Shown here: one piece after another, positions 17,745-25,866 of the stretch
Layout of the letters: every line of letters begins with the position of its first letter
Position numbering within the stretch: position 1 is the stretch's first letter
Origin: Nocardia exalbida NBRC 100660
Lineage (GTDB): Bacteria; Actinomycetota; Actinomycetes; Mycobacteriales; Mycobacteriaceae
DNA: 64,000 nt
Assembly: GCF_000308575.1 (NCBI RefSeq)
Contig: NZ_BAFZ01000089.1
Coordinates: 186,001-250,000 of the forward strand
Direction of reading: 5' to 3'
Notes under the pieces: model-generated
Told to the model about the DNA's origin: nothing
Database searches by the model: none
Seen by the model: only the letters and a program-made list of their open reading frames with translations
Made by a program: the position numbers and the translations under genes

Positions 17745-19871
17745 ATGGCGTCGATTACGAGCGTCCCGCCGGGCGTGGAGGCCGTCGCGAGACCCGTCGG
17801 CGCCCATCGCGCCTCCACCCACGAGCGATCATGGGCGGATCGCGCGTTATTCGGGCCCGCGACCCAACCGCGGTGGGCGCGCCCGGCGCTGTGCGCGCTG
17901 CTGATCGCGACCGCGGTGCTGTATTTCCGGAATCTGACGGTCTCCGGTTGGGCGAACGAGTATTACGCCGCGGCAGCGCAGGCGGGGACGCAGAGCTGGA
18001 AGGCGCTGCTGTTCGGCGCGCACGACGCGGGCAACGCGATCACGGTGGACAAGCCGCCCGCGTCGCTGTGGGTGATGGGGCTGTCGGGGCGGTTGTTCGG
18101 ATTCGGCTCGTGGTCGCTGCTGGCGCCACAGGCATTGATGGGCGTCGGCTCGGTGGCCCTGCTGTACGGCGCGGTGCGACGGTGGAGCGGCCCCGGCGCG
18201 GGCCTGCTGGCCGGTGCGGCGTTGGCGGCCACTCCGGTGGCCGCGTTGATGTTCCGCTTCGACAACCCCGACGCCCTGCTGACGTTGCTGCTGGTCGCGG
18301 CGGCCTACTGCACGGTGCGGGCGATCGACTCGCACGGGCCGCGCTGGCGTTCGACGAGTACCGGCTGGCTCGCCCTGGCCGGTGCGGTCATCGGTTTCGC
18401 GTTCCTGACCAAGATGATGCAGGCGTTCCTGGTCCTGCCCGCGCTGGGGCTGGTGTTCTTGGTCGCCGCGACGGGAGGATTCTGGTCCCGGATCGTCAAA
18501 TTGATCACCGCGTGCGCGGCCATGGTGGTCGCGGGCGGATGGTACGTGCTGCTGGTCGAGCTGTGGCCCGCGGATTCGCGCCCCTACATCGGCGGGTCGA
18601 CCGACAACAGCCTGTGGGAGCTGGCGCTCGGCTACAACGGGATGGGCCGACTGCTGGGCGGCAGCGGCAATCCGAGCGGGGGCTCGGGCGGCCCCGGAGG
18701 CGGCGGCATGGGCGGCGCGTTCGGCGGCGACACCGGATCGGCCCGGCTGTTCAGCGGCAGCATGGGCACCGAGGTGTCCTGGCTGCTCCCGGCGGCGCTG
18801 ATCGGCCTGGTCGCCGGGCTGTGGCTGAGCGGCCGCGCACCGCGCACCGATCGGCTGCGGGCGGCGATGATCCTCTGGGGCGGGTGGCTGCTCGGCACCA
18901 GCCTGGTATTCAGCTACATGAGCGGGATCATCCACCCGTACTACACGGTGGCCTTGGCGCCGGGCATCGCCGGTGTCGCCGGAATCGCGGTGACGCAGTT
19001 GTGGCGGCGGCGCGGGCACATGGCGGCCAGGATGACGTTGGCGCTGCTGTCGGCGGTCACCGGCGTCTGGGCCTTCGTCCTGCTGGACCGCACGCCGGAC
19101 TGGTTGCCCTGGCTGCGCTGGACGGTGCTGGTCTCGACCGCGCTCGCGGCGATGGGCCTGCTGGTCGGCGCGCACCGGTCGCGCGGGATCGCCGTGACGA
19201 TCGCGGCGGCCGCGTTGCTCGGCGGGTTCGCCGGATCCACGGCCTACGCGGTCGAGACGGTCACGCACGCGCACAGCGGCGGCATCCCCACCTCCGGGCC
19301 CGCGCAGGCGGGTTCGATGGGCGGGCCCGGCGGAGGCGCAGGAGCGGATGGTCCGCCTGCCGACGGCCGCACCGGCGCGACGGACGGCACCGAGCTGCCG
19401 ACCGGAGACGCGGCTCCCACCGGCAGCGAGCTGCCGATCGGAGACATGCCCGCCGCCGACGGCGGACGGTCGACCGGCGACGCGACTCCCGCGAGCCGCG
19501 CGGGCGGACCGGGCGGAAGCGCGGGTAACGCGGAGCTGGACGCCCTGCTGGAGAACACCGACAGCCGATGGTCGGCGGCCAGCATCGGCTCCGGCACCGC
19601 GTCGAGCCTGGAATTGCGCACCGGCACGTCGGTGATCGCGATCGGCGGCTTCAGTGGTGGCGACGACGCGCCGACGTTGGCGCGGTTCCAGCAGTACGTG
19701 GCCGATGGCGAGGTGCGCTACTTCGTCGCGCAGGGTCAGGGCATGCGCCCCGGCTCCAGCGGGGAGAAGTCGGCGGCGGACGAGATCACCGAGTGGGTGA
19801 AGGCGCACTTCACCGCGAAGACGGTCGGCAACATCACCGTCTACGACCTGACCGCACCCACCAGCAGCTGA
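17745..19871 (+). CDS. Membrane glycosyltransferase, GT39/ArnT-like
   Basis: A 708-residue polytopic protein of the polyprenyl-phosphate-sugar-dependent GT-C class, which transfers a sugar on the outer side of the membrane. Features are VSGWANEYYAAAAQAGTQSW near 65-85, the VDKPPASLWVMGLSGRLFG loop near 105, DNPDALLTLLLVAAAY, and about 10 membrane helices. Two regions stand out: a Gly/Ser-rich outer loop near 300-325, and a 100-residue Gly/Pro/Thr-rich stretch (about 510-600) before a soluble C-terminal domain (GTSVIAIGGFSGGDDAPTLA). Acceptor unknown. A PhoP-like box precedes it and the PhoPR-like genes follow, so the pair may control it. Confidence 0.88.
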   Translation: MASITSVPPGVEAVARPVGAHRASTHERSWADRALFGPATQPRWARPALCALLIATAVLYFRNLTVSGWANEYYAAAAQAGTQSWKALLFGAHDAGNAITVDKPPASLWVMGLSGRLFGFGSWSLLAPQALMGVGSVALLYGAVRRWSGPGAGLLAGAALAATPVAALMFRFDNPDALLTLLLVAAAYCTVRAIDSHGPRWRSTSTGWLALAGAVIGFAFLTKMMQAFLVLPALGLVFLVAATGGFWSRIVKLITACAAMVVAGGWYVLLVELWPADSRPYIGGSTDNSLWELALGYNGMGRLLGGSGNPSGGSGGPGGGGMGGAFGGDTGSARLFSGSMGTEVSWLLPAALIGLVAGLWLSGRAPRTDRLRAAMILWGGWLLGTSLVFSYMSGIIHPYYTVALAPGIAGVAGIAVTQLWRRRGHMAARMTLALLSAVTGVWAFVLLDRTPDWLPWLRWTVLVSTALAAMGLLVGAHRSRGIAVTIAAAALLGGFAGSTAYAVETVTHAHSGGIPTSGPAQAGSMGGPGGGAGADGPPADGRTGATDGTELPTGDAAPTGSELPIGDMPAADGGRSTGDATPASRAGGPGGSAGNAELDALLENTDSRWSAASIGSGTASSLELRTGTSVIAIGGFSGGDDAPTLARFQQYVADGEVRYFVAQGQGMRPGSSGEKSAADEITEWVKAHFTAKTVGNITVYDLTAPTSS

Positions 19872-19888
19872 TCGCCCGGATCCCGACC

Positions 19889-19930
19889 GCAGGAGTATCG
19901 CCGCACCGCAGGGTGCCGCGATACTCCTGC
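19889..19930 (+). terminator. Hairpin after the GT39 gene
   Basis: Perfect 12-bp stem, GCAGGAGTATCG (19889-19900) with CGATACTCCTGC (19919-19930), starting 18 nt after the stop codon. No T run follows, as is usual in high-GC actinobacteria. Confidence 0.6.
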
Positions 19931-20297
19931 CCGTGTTCGGCGCAGGGCCTCGACACCGCCGCCGACGACCCTTCGAGTTCGCCCCGCACTGGGGAACGCC
20001 GGAGGCGGCCGCCGCAGATCGCCCCGGCGAGGGAACGCCGAGGCTTATAGCGAGACCATGTTCAGCTCGCCGATCCGACGATCGACACGAACCATGGGGC
20101 CGCAACCCAGGGCACGCACCGTCGTAGACAGTGATGATCGGCGGTTGCTGCGCACAGCGCGGCGATCGGCGAAGCCCCCTCGCTGACGCACGATCGCCTC
20201 GCTTGCCGTCGACGGGCCCGGTCACCGGATCGGACACCAGCCGCACCAGGCTTGATGGACGCGGGCGACAGCGCGCCGGGCCCGGGTGGCGCGCTCC

Positions 20298-20327
20298 CAG
20301 GAAACACCCAGCTTGCTCGCAGGTTGC
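20298..20327 (+). promoter_or_regulatory. PhoP-box-like direct repeats before phoP
   Basis: CAGGAA (20298), CAGCTT (20309) and CAGGTT (20320) begin 11 bp apart, as in the array before the GT39 gene, with TTGCTC shared between the units. The array ends 29 bp before the phoP ATG, which suggests autoregulation. Confidence 0.6.
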
Positions 20328-20355
20328 TCCGTGCCTGCGAGGCAATCATGGACTC

Positions 20356-21072
20356 ATGACCGGCACCGAACCCGAAGCCCGCGTCCTCATCGTGGACGAC
20401 GAACCGATGATCATCGAACTGCTCGCCGTGAGCTTGCGGTTCCAAGGGTTCGAGGTGGCCACCGCGCTCAGCGGCACCGAGGCGCTGGATCGGGTGCGCG
20501 GATTCCGGCCGGACGCGTTGATCGTGGACGTGATGATGCCCGGCATGGACGGGTTCGGGATGCTGCGGCGGCTGCGCGCCGACGGGGTGACCGCGCCGGT
20601 GCTGTTCCTGACCGCCCGCGACGACGTCGACGACAAGCTCACCGGACTCACCCTCGGTGCGGACGACTACGTGACCAAGCCGTTCAGCCTGGAGGAGGTC
20701 ATCGCGCGACTGCGAGTCATCCTGCGCCGCAGCGGAATACAGTCCACAGCCGAGGGCGTCAACCGGATGACGGTGGGCGATCTGGTGCTCGACGACGACA
20801 GTCACGAGGTGTGGAAGGCGGGTGCGCCGGTGTCGCTGTCGCCGACCGAGTTCACCCTGCTGCGCTACTTCATGGTCAACACGGGCAAGGTGCTGAGCAA
20901 GCCGAAGATCCTGGACCACGTCTGGCGCTACGACTTCGGCGGCGACGCGGGCGTGGTCGAGTCGTATGTGTCGTATCTGCGGCGCAAGGTCGACACCACC
21001 GAACCGAAACTGCTGCACACGCTGCGCGGCGTCGGTTACGTGCTGCGCGAACCCCAGGTGAGCCGGAGGTGA
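20356..21072 (+). CDS. phoP: OmpR-family response regulator, PhoP-like
   Basis: A 238-residue regulator. The receiver domain has the acidic pair in VDDEP (13-17), phosphoacceptor Asp58 (LIVDVMMPGMDGFG) and the lysine in VTKPFSLEEV. The DNA-binding winged helix contains SLSPTEFTLLRYFMVNTGKV and KPKILDHVWRYDFGGDAGVV, ending LLHTLRGVGYVLREP. These are nearly word for word what I recall of PhoP of M. tuberculosis. The ATG at 20356 is out of frame with a nearby ATG at 20348. Its stop overlaps the kinase GTG. By homology it would control cell-envelope and acid/phosphate-type responses; the stimulus here is unknown. Confidence 0.88.
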   Translation: MTGTEPEARVLIVDDEPMIIELLAVSLRFQGFEVATALSGTEALDRVRGFRPDALIVDVMMPGMDGFGMLRRLRADGVTAPVLFLTARDDVDDKLTGLTLGADDYVTKPFSLEEVIARLRVILRRSGIQSTAEGVNRMTVGDLVLDDDSHEVWKAGAPVSLSPTEFTLLRYFMVNTGKVLSKPKILDHVWRYDFGGDAGVVESYVSYLRRKVDTTEPKLLHTLRGVGYVLREPQVSRR

Positions 21073-22610
21073 GCGTACGAACGGAACTCGCGCGGCGGAT
21101 ATCGGCGGTCCCGCTGCGGGTGGGGCTGGTGATCGTGCTGCTGCTGCTCACCGCGGCGGCGCTGTTCGCGTCGGGCGCGGCGGTGACCTCGGCGCTGAGC
21201 CGATCGCTGACCCAGCGCACCGACGAACAGCTCTACGACGCGGCGCGGTCCTGGGCGCAGCCGCGTCCGATGCGGCAGGTGATCACCCCTGACGGTCGCA
21301 CGCAATGGATTCCGGCGGATCTCCCGGCCGCGCCGGTGCAGCCGAGATCGGTGGGCGAGCAGCCACGCCGGTTCTTCGAACTGCGCACGGGAGCCGACGG
21401 CCAGGTGTATCCGGACCCACCCGGCGGCAACAGCGCCGCGGGGACCCCGGACCTGGGCGGTTCGAGCGCCCAGACGCCGAGAACGGTGGATTCCGCGGAC
21501 GATTCGTCGGTGCGCTGGCGGGTCCTGACAACGACCAACGAATACGGTTCCACCACCATCGGCCTGCCACTGACCGACAACCAGGAGACGGTCTCGCGGC
21601 TGATCTTCTTCGAGGTCGGCACGGGGGCAGCGGCTCTGCTGGCCCTGGGCGCCGTCGGCTACCTGGTGATCCGGCGCAGCCTGCGGCCGCTGCGCGAGGT
21701 GGAGCAGACCGCGGCGGCGATCGCGAGCGGCGACCTGCACCGGCGGGTGCCGGTGCGCGGCGTCGACACCGAAGTCGACCATCTGGCGCGGTCGTTGAAC
21801 GAGATGCTCGCCCAGATCCAGCACGGCGTGGCCGCGACCGAGGCCTCCGAGGAAGCCGCCCGCCGCTCGGAGGCGCGGATGCGCCGCTTCGTCGCCGACG
21901 CCAGCCACGAACTGCGCACGCCGCTGACCACGATTCGTGGTTTCGCCGAGCTGTACCGGCAGGGCGCCAGCACCGATGCGGGAATGGTGGTCGGCCGGAT
22001 CGAAGCCGAGGCCGAGCGCATGGGTGTGCTCGTCGAAGATCTGCTGCTGCTGGCGCGGCTGGACGAGAAGCGCCCGCTGGAGCGCAGACCCGTCGACCTG
22101 CTCGCGCTCGCCGGCGACGCCGTGCACAATGCGCGGGCCATCGCCGCCCGTCAGAAGCCGTCGCCCGACGCGCCGGACCGCCCGATCACCCTGGTGATCG
22201 GCGAGGGCGAGGGAACCATGGACGTCGTCGGCGACGAGGCGCGCCTGCGCCAGGTCCTGGGCAACCTGCTCGGCAACGCCCTCACCCACACCCCGCGCGA
22301 AGCGGCGATCACGGTGCGGCTCACGGCCGCGCCCGATCGCGTCCGCATCGACGTGCTCGACACGGGCCCCGGCCTGTCGCCCGACGCCGCCGCGCGGGTA
22401 TTCGAACGCTTCTACCGCGCGGACGCCTCACGCACCCGCACCAGCGGCGGCACCGGCCTCGGCCTGTCCATCGTCCAAGCGCTGGTAACCGCCCACGGCG
22501 GATGTGTCTCGGTCGACAGCGAACCGGGCCGCGGGGCGACCTTCACCGTGGTGTTGCCCCGTGAACCCGCCGCTACGCGGCCCACAGGAGAGTGGGCGCG
22601 ATCCGGGTAG
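21069..22610 (+). CDS. phoR: Sensor histidine kinase, PhoR-like
   Basis: Partner of the regulator before it, with which it overlaps by 4 nt (GTGA). The 513-residue protein has one membrane helix near 15-38, an extracytoplasmic sensor of about 130 residues rich in Pro/Gly, and a second helix near 180-200. Then come HAMP (RRSLRPLREVEQTAAAIASG), the dimerisation helix with His280 in SHELRTPLTTIRG, and an ATPase domain with N box (LGNLLGNALTHT), DTGPGL and GGTGLGLSIV. All catalytic motifs are intact. The sensor region differs from typical PhoR in its Pro/Gly-rich insert, so the signal may differ. Confidence 0.88.
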   Translation: MSVRTELARRISAVPLRVGLVIVLLLLTAAALFASGAAVTSALSRSLTQRTDEQLYDAARSWAQPRPMRQVITPDGRTQWIPADLPAAPVQPRSVGEQPRRFFELRTGADGQVYPDPPGGNSAAGTPDLGGSSAQTPRTVDSADDSSVRWRVLTTTNEYGSTTIGLPLTDNQETVSRLIFFEVGTGAAALLALGAVGYLVIRRSLRPLREVEQTAAAIASGDLHRRVPVRGVDTEVDHLARSLNEMLAQIQHGVAATEASEEAARRSEARMRRFVADASHELRTPLTTIRGFAELYRQGASTDAGMVVGRIEAEAERMGVLVEDLLLLARLDEKRPLERRPVDLLALAGDAVHNARAIAARQKPSPDAPDRPITLVIGEGEGTMDVVGDEARLRQVLGNLLGNALTHTPREAAITVRLTAAPDRVRIDVLDTGPGLSPDAAARVFERFYRADASRTRTSGGTGLGLSIVQALVTAHGGCVSVDSEPGRGATFTVVLPREPAATRPTGEWARSG

Positions 22611-22730
22611 CACGGGTCCGCTCGGCGCGATCCCAGCCGGAACCCGCGCCGTGCGGATGCGCGGCGCCGCCGAGTCGCCGAACTGGTGGATGGCCTGGTT
22701 CGGCGGTGCGCATCGGATCGCTGGCGACGC

Positions 22731-23531
22731 TCAGCGCGGCGCGGTTAGGAAGATGTCGTCGAGCGGGGCCCCGGAACCGGGGGTGGCGCCTTCTTCGGCG
22801 AACCATTCCCAGTGCATGACGCGGGCGAGGATCGGGGTGGGCAGGCGCAGGAGCACTTTCGCGATGGTGGCGAAGCGGCTGGAGCCCTCGACGATCGAGC
22901 GGTGGGCGGCCAGGGCGGCTTTGCGTTGCGCGGCATGGGCGGCGACGTCGATGCGATGGGTGATCGCCGAGCGCGGACTGAACAGCGAGACGAGAACCGA
23001 AGGGTCATAACGCAAAGGGACCCGCAATCGCTCCAGTGAACGAACGAGGCGCGTGTAACCCTCGCGCGGCAAGGTGGCGTCCAGGACTCGCGACACACCG
23101 GCGAGTTCTGCCGCGCGCTTGCCCACCTGGTGCACGCGGACGTGGTCGCGATGCCCGTAGCCGCCGTTGCGGTCGTAGCTGAGCAGAATTTCGGCGTGCT
23201 CCTCGCGCAGGATCGCGGCCAACCGCCCCGCCGCCTCCTCCGGATCCGCGCGGGCGAATCGCATCCGGTCCGGCGGGTCGGCGTACAGCACCGCACCGTG
23301 TCCGCTGTCGGCGTAGCCGAGGTGCACCACCCGGTGCACGCCGAGGGCGGCGGCGCTGGCCGCCAACTCACCGAGGCGCAACGGCTCGCGGCCATCCAGA
23401 TCCGCCATGTGGCCATCGGTGGCCACCACGATCACCGTCCGGTGCCCGGCGGCGGACAGCTTGGCCAGGGTCCCGCCGGTCAGCAGGGCCTCGTCGTCCG
23501 GGTGCGCGTGGAATGCCACAACGGTCGCCAT
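22731..23531 (-). CDS. LmbE/PIG-L family deacetylase
   Basis: A 266-residue zinc deacetylase of the GlcNAc-PI / MshB-like family. The metal motif AHPDDE is at 9-14, and the second metal histidine is in YGHRDHVRVHQ near 129-139. The family removes N-acetyl from amino-sugar conjugates such as mycothiol or phosphatidylinositol precursors, but this branch is not MshB or Mca by length and sequence. ATG at 23529-23531. It stands between the phoR stop (convergent) and a small membrane protein gene on the same strand, 22 nt upstream. Confidence 0.88.
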   Translation of the reverse strand: MATVVAFHAHPDDEALLTGGTLAKLSAAGHRTVIVVATDGHMADLDGREPLRLGELAASAAALGVHRVVHLGYADSGHGAVLYADPPDRMRFARADPEEAAGRLAAILREEHAEILLSYDRNGGYGHRDHVRVHQVGKRAAELAGVSRVLDATLPREGYTRLVRSLERLRVPLRYDPSVLVSLFSPRSAITHRIDVAAHAAQRKAALAAHRSIVEGSSRFATIAKVLLRLPTPILARVMHWEWFAEEGATPGSGAPLDDIFLTAPR

Positions 23532-23553
23532 CGCACCAGTGTGCCAAAGGCAT

Positions 23554-23949
23554 TCACCACAGATCCCGGGCCAGCCGGGTCGCGCCGACGAGCATGTAGC
23601 CGCCGGTCAGGGCGACCATGGCGACCGCGGCCGGGCGCGGGGCGTCACTGCGTAGAAGGCGCACCCCGCCGTGCGTGGTGTCCAGGATGTCCACCAGCAA
23701 CGCCAGACGCTGCCAGCGTGGCAGTTCCTGGGCGGGGGCGGTCAGATACCCCAGGCCCAGCGCGATCGCCCGTGCGCCGAAGATCCGGGTCATGTAGTCG
23801 AGTTCGGGCGTAGGACGTACGCCGAGCGCCTTGGTCAACGTCCGTGGCGCCACGAGAGCAGCCGACCCCAGCGCGACCCGCCCGAGCGCCAAGCCGCGCA
23901 GCGCACCGGCCAGTGGGGAGCGGGTTTTCCGCATGCTGTTCGTCACCAT
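23554..23949 (-). CDS. Small membrane protein (DUF4267-like)
   Basis: About 131 residues with four hydrophobic helices: LRGLALGRVALGSAALVAP, RIFGARAIALGLGYL, LALLVDILD and AVAMVALTGGYMLVGA. Arg/Asp/Thr in the loops recall the DUF4267 family. I chose the ATG at 23947-23949, with GAGG about 9 nt upstream, over an ATG six codons earlier that has no ribosome site. A perfect hairpin lies just upstream. It probably shares a transcript with the LmbE gene. Function unknown. Confidence 0.65.
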   Translation of the reverse strand: MVTNSMRKTRSPLAGALRGLALGRVALGSAALVAPRTLTKALGVRPTPELDYMTRIFGARAIALGLGYLTAPAQELPRWQRLALLVDILDTTHGGVRLLRSDAPRPAAVAMVALTGGYMLVGATRLARDLW

Positions 23950-23975
23950 GTCCCGAGCCTCGCCCATAACGCCGA

Positions 23976-24008
23976 TCAGGTCGATTACCTGCGAGGTAAT
24001 CGACCTGA
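23976..24008. terminator. Perfect 15-bp inverted repeat
   Basis: TCAGGTCGATTACCT, 3-nt loop, AGGTAATCGACCTGA. It sits 20 nt after the stop of the small secreted protein gene and just upstream of the DUF4267-like gene, both leftward. The compact loop favours a terminator; an operator for the downstream gene is also possible. No T run. Confidence 0.55.
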
Positions 24009-24028
24009 CGACGGTAGGGGCAACGGGT

Positions 24029-24244
24029 TCAGGGCAGCGGAACCCACTGGTCGAAGAACCAGAAGCCGTGCTGGCTGGGCTGCGGGTCGCCGTGGTGCTG
24101 CTGCTCGGGAGCGTGGTCGCGGCCCTGGTCGCGATCGTCGTGACCCGGATCCGCGCTCGCGATACCCGCGCCCGCGCCGACCGCGGCCAACGCGATACCC
24201 CCGGCCACCGCCGCCTTCGCCACCTTGGACTTCAACACCTTCAT
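24029..24244 (-). CDS. Small secreted protein
   Basis: A 71-residue precursor. MKVLKSKVAKAAVAGGIALA-AVGAGAGIASA is a clear Sec signal peptide with an ASA cleavage site, so the mature peptide is about 40 residues: Asp/His/Gln-rich (HDDRDQGRDHAPEQQHHG), then the aromatic end FWFFDQWVP. ATG at 24242-24244 with GGAG upstream. PhoP-like repeats lie about 96-145 bp upstream. The His/Asp-rich middle could bind metal. Not recognised as a family beyond similar short secreted actinobacterial proteins. Confidence 0.7.
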   Translation of the reverse strand: MKVLKSKVAKAAVAGGIALAAVGAGAGIASADPGHDDRDQGRDHAPEQQHHGDPQPSQHGFWFFDQWVPLP

Positions 24245-24339
24245 ACTTGTCTCCTCGATCCGGCCCGTCGGGCTCCCGGCCGAACTTCGACCGCGGAGAC
24301 AATCCTCGGTGCGCGATCTCGAGACACCCCGATACCGTG

Positions 24340-24387
24340 CTGGGAACCTCCTGGCAACCCGAATCCGCTCCTACAGCGAACTCCCAG
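24340..24387. promoter_or_regulatory. PhoP-box-like repeats between small secreted gene and galE relic
   Basis: Two pairs of CAG in an 11-bp register. On the minus strand the pair is at 24340-24342 and 24351-24353, facing the small secreted gene. On the plus strand CAGCGA (24374) and CAGCTT (24385) lie in ACAGCGAACTCCCAG, which matches ACAGCGCACTCCCAG before the GT39 gene at 14 of 15 positions. Confidence 0.5.
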
Positions 24388-24431
24388 CTTCGAGAAAGGG
24401 CTCCGGCGCGTGCGCCGTCGTCACGCACGAC

Positions 24432-24878
24432 GTGCGGCTGGGCGAGCGGCACGACCCGGAGTCTCACTTGATCCCGATCCTGCTGCAAGCCGCTACGGGA
24501 CAACGTGATTCGTTCACGCTCTACGGCACCGACCATCCGATGCCGGACGGCACATGCATTCGCGACTACGTGCACGTGGCCGACCTCGCCGCCGCTCATC
24601 TGCTGGCGCTGGAGGCCATCCGCCCCAGCGAATACGAGGTGTACAACCTCGGCAACGGCAGCGGCTACTCCAATCGGCAGGTGCTCGACACGGTGCGGGA
24701 GGACACCGGACGCGACTTCCCGGTCCACTACGGCCCACGCAGGCCGGGCGATCCCGCCGTCTGCGTGGCGGCGAGCGGCAAGGCGGACGCCCGGCTCGGC
24801 TGGAAGCCACAGCGACCGGACCTGGCCGACATCGTCTCCGACGCATGGCACTTCCACCGGTCGGTGTACGGCGACTGA
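24432..24878 (+). pseudogene. 5'-truncated UDP-glucose 4-epimerase (galE) remnant
   Basis: The frame from about 24432 reads VRLGERHDPESHLIPILLQA, then TPDGTCIRDYVHVADLAAAHL-type sequence (here MPDGTCIRDYVHVADLAAAH), YEVYNLGNGSGYSNRQVLDT and RRPGDPAVCVAASGKADARLGW. These are the second half of GalE in the correct order. The NAD-binding half, including GxxGxxG and YxxxK, is absent, and sequence upstream of the LGERH motif has no GalE likeness. A GTG at 24432 could allow translation of about 148 residues, but no epimerase activity is possible. Confidence 0.8.
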
Positions 24879-24956
24879 TCGACCGAGCAACGTTTCGGCG
24901 TATTTCTGCGAAGTCCCGGGCAACCTCCATTCGCGCGCCCGGGAATCGCGAGTCGA

Positions 24957-25037
24957 TCAGAGAATGAACAGAATCAGCGCCTTCTGCAGGGTGTCCATGA
25001 TGCGGCCGATGGTGATCGCGATTTCGACGGTGCCCAC
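24957..25037 (-). CDS. Possible 26-residue hydrophobic peptide
   Basis: A GTG at 25035-25037 follows GGAAAGGGG at 6-nt spacing, a very good ribosome site. The peptide VGTVEIAITIGR-IMDTLQKALILFIL would form one amphipathic to hydrophobic helix. Codon third positions are mostly G/C. No homologue comes to mind; it could be a membrane-active or channel-like peptide, or a chance frame. Confidence 0.35.
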   Translation of the reverse strand: MGTVEIAITIGRIMDTLQKALILFIL

Positions 25038-25256
25038 GACAGGCCCCTTTCCTCGGACATGGCAAATCCTCGACATATCAATTCAAGCGCGCGCGAACGC
25101 GATTCGCCAAGCTCGCGCCGGGTCTCGTTCGAGTGGATCGGCGAGGTTCATCCACGGCGCCCCGCTCTTCGAATCATCTGTGTCGCGCGACCGGTCGCGA
25201 CAGCGGGGCGGATCAGCGCACCGCCCGGCCATTTCGATCAATCGACAGGAGCACAG

Positions 25257-25853
25257 GTGACGTCGTCGCAACCGTTGGTCCGGGAGGACTCGCACGACTG
25301 TTCTCGGCATGCGGCCGACACGGTCGGGCAAGCCGCGGCGGTACTCGGCATGCTCCATCGAATCCCCGCCGACCACGCGGAGGTCTCCGCGCGCCTGGCG
25401 CTGCTCGCCGAGCGCAGTGCGGACATCGCGTGCGAACTACTCGGCGAGTCGGCGGGCCGGTGCGCGCTCGGCGGGGCGCTGCACAGCGTCGTCATCCATC
25501 TCCGGACGGCGGCCGAACTCGCCAACCGGCACCGCGTGACAGTGCTCGCCGACGAGCTCGTCGAGGTCATCGGCATAGTGCAGGAATGCGGGCAGAACAC
25601 GGCCCGATCGTTCGCGGCGCCGCTGGATTCGGTGTGGGCGGCGCACTACCGCGCCGAGATCCTGCGACTGGCCGACGACGCCGACGACGCTTTCCGCCGC
25701 CTGTTCGCGCGGTGGTACTTCGACACCGACGACCTGACGACAGTGGCCGGTATGCGGGAGGTCGGCGACGAACTGGAGAACGTGGTGCGAGCCTTCGAGT
25801 CGGTCGCCGATGCCGCGGTGGCCGCGGACCGGCCGGGTGAGCCACCGAGGTGA
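25257..25853 (+). CDS. All-helical hypothetical, weakly PhoU/DUF47-like
   Basis: A 198-residue soluble protein predicted to be entirely helical. CSRHAADTVGQAAAVLGMLH, SARLALLAERSADIACELLG and DELENVVRAFESVADAA, with regularly spaced acidic residues, recall PhoU/DUF47 phosphate-regulatory proteins; the resemblance is weak and by eye. The GTG at 25257 has AGGAG 5 nt upstream. It converges on the photolyase (14 nt between stops). The nearby PhoPR-like system makes a phosphate link tempting but unproven. Confidence 0.6.
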   Translation: MTSSQPLVREDSHDCSRHAADTVGQAAAVLGMLHRIPADHAEVSARLALLAERSADIACELLGESAGRCALGGALHSVVIHLRTAAELANRHRVTVLADELVEVIGIVQECGQNTARSFAAPLDSVWAAHYRAEILRLADDADDAFRRLFARWYFDTDDLTTVAGMREVGDELENVVRAFESVADAAVAADRPGEPPR

Positions 25854-25866
25854 CCGTTCTCGGCCA

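Larger units (their letters stand above)
19872..20355. other. Gap between GT39 gene and phoP, no gene seen
   Basis: It contains a terminator-like hairpin just after the GT39 stop and, at its right end, the direct repeats before phoP. Between them (19931-20297) I see no coding sequence. Confidence 0.4.

Noticed and set aside
24225..24878. A full protein of 217 residues including the galE-like part
   Set aside because: The first 70 codons have no GalE likeness, overlap the promoter of the opposite gene and contain the PhoP-like repeats.
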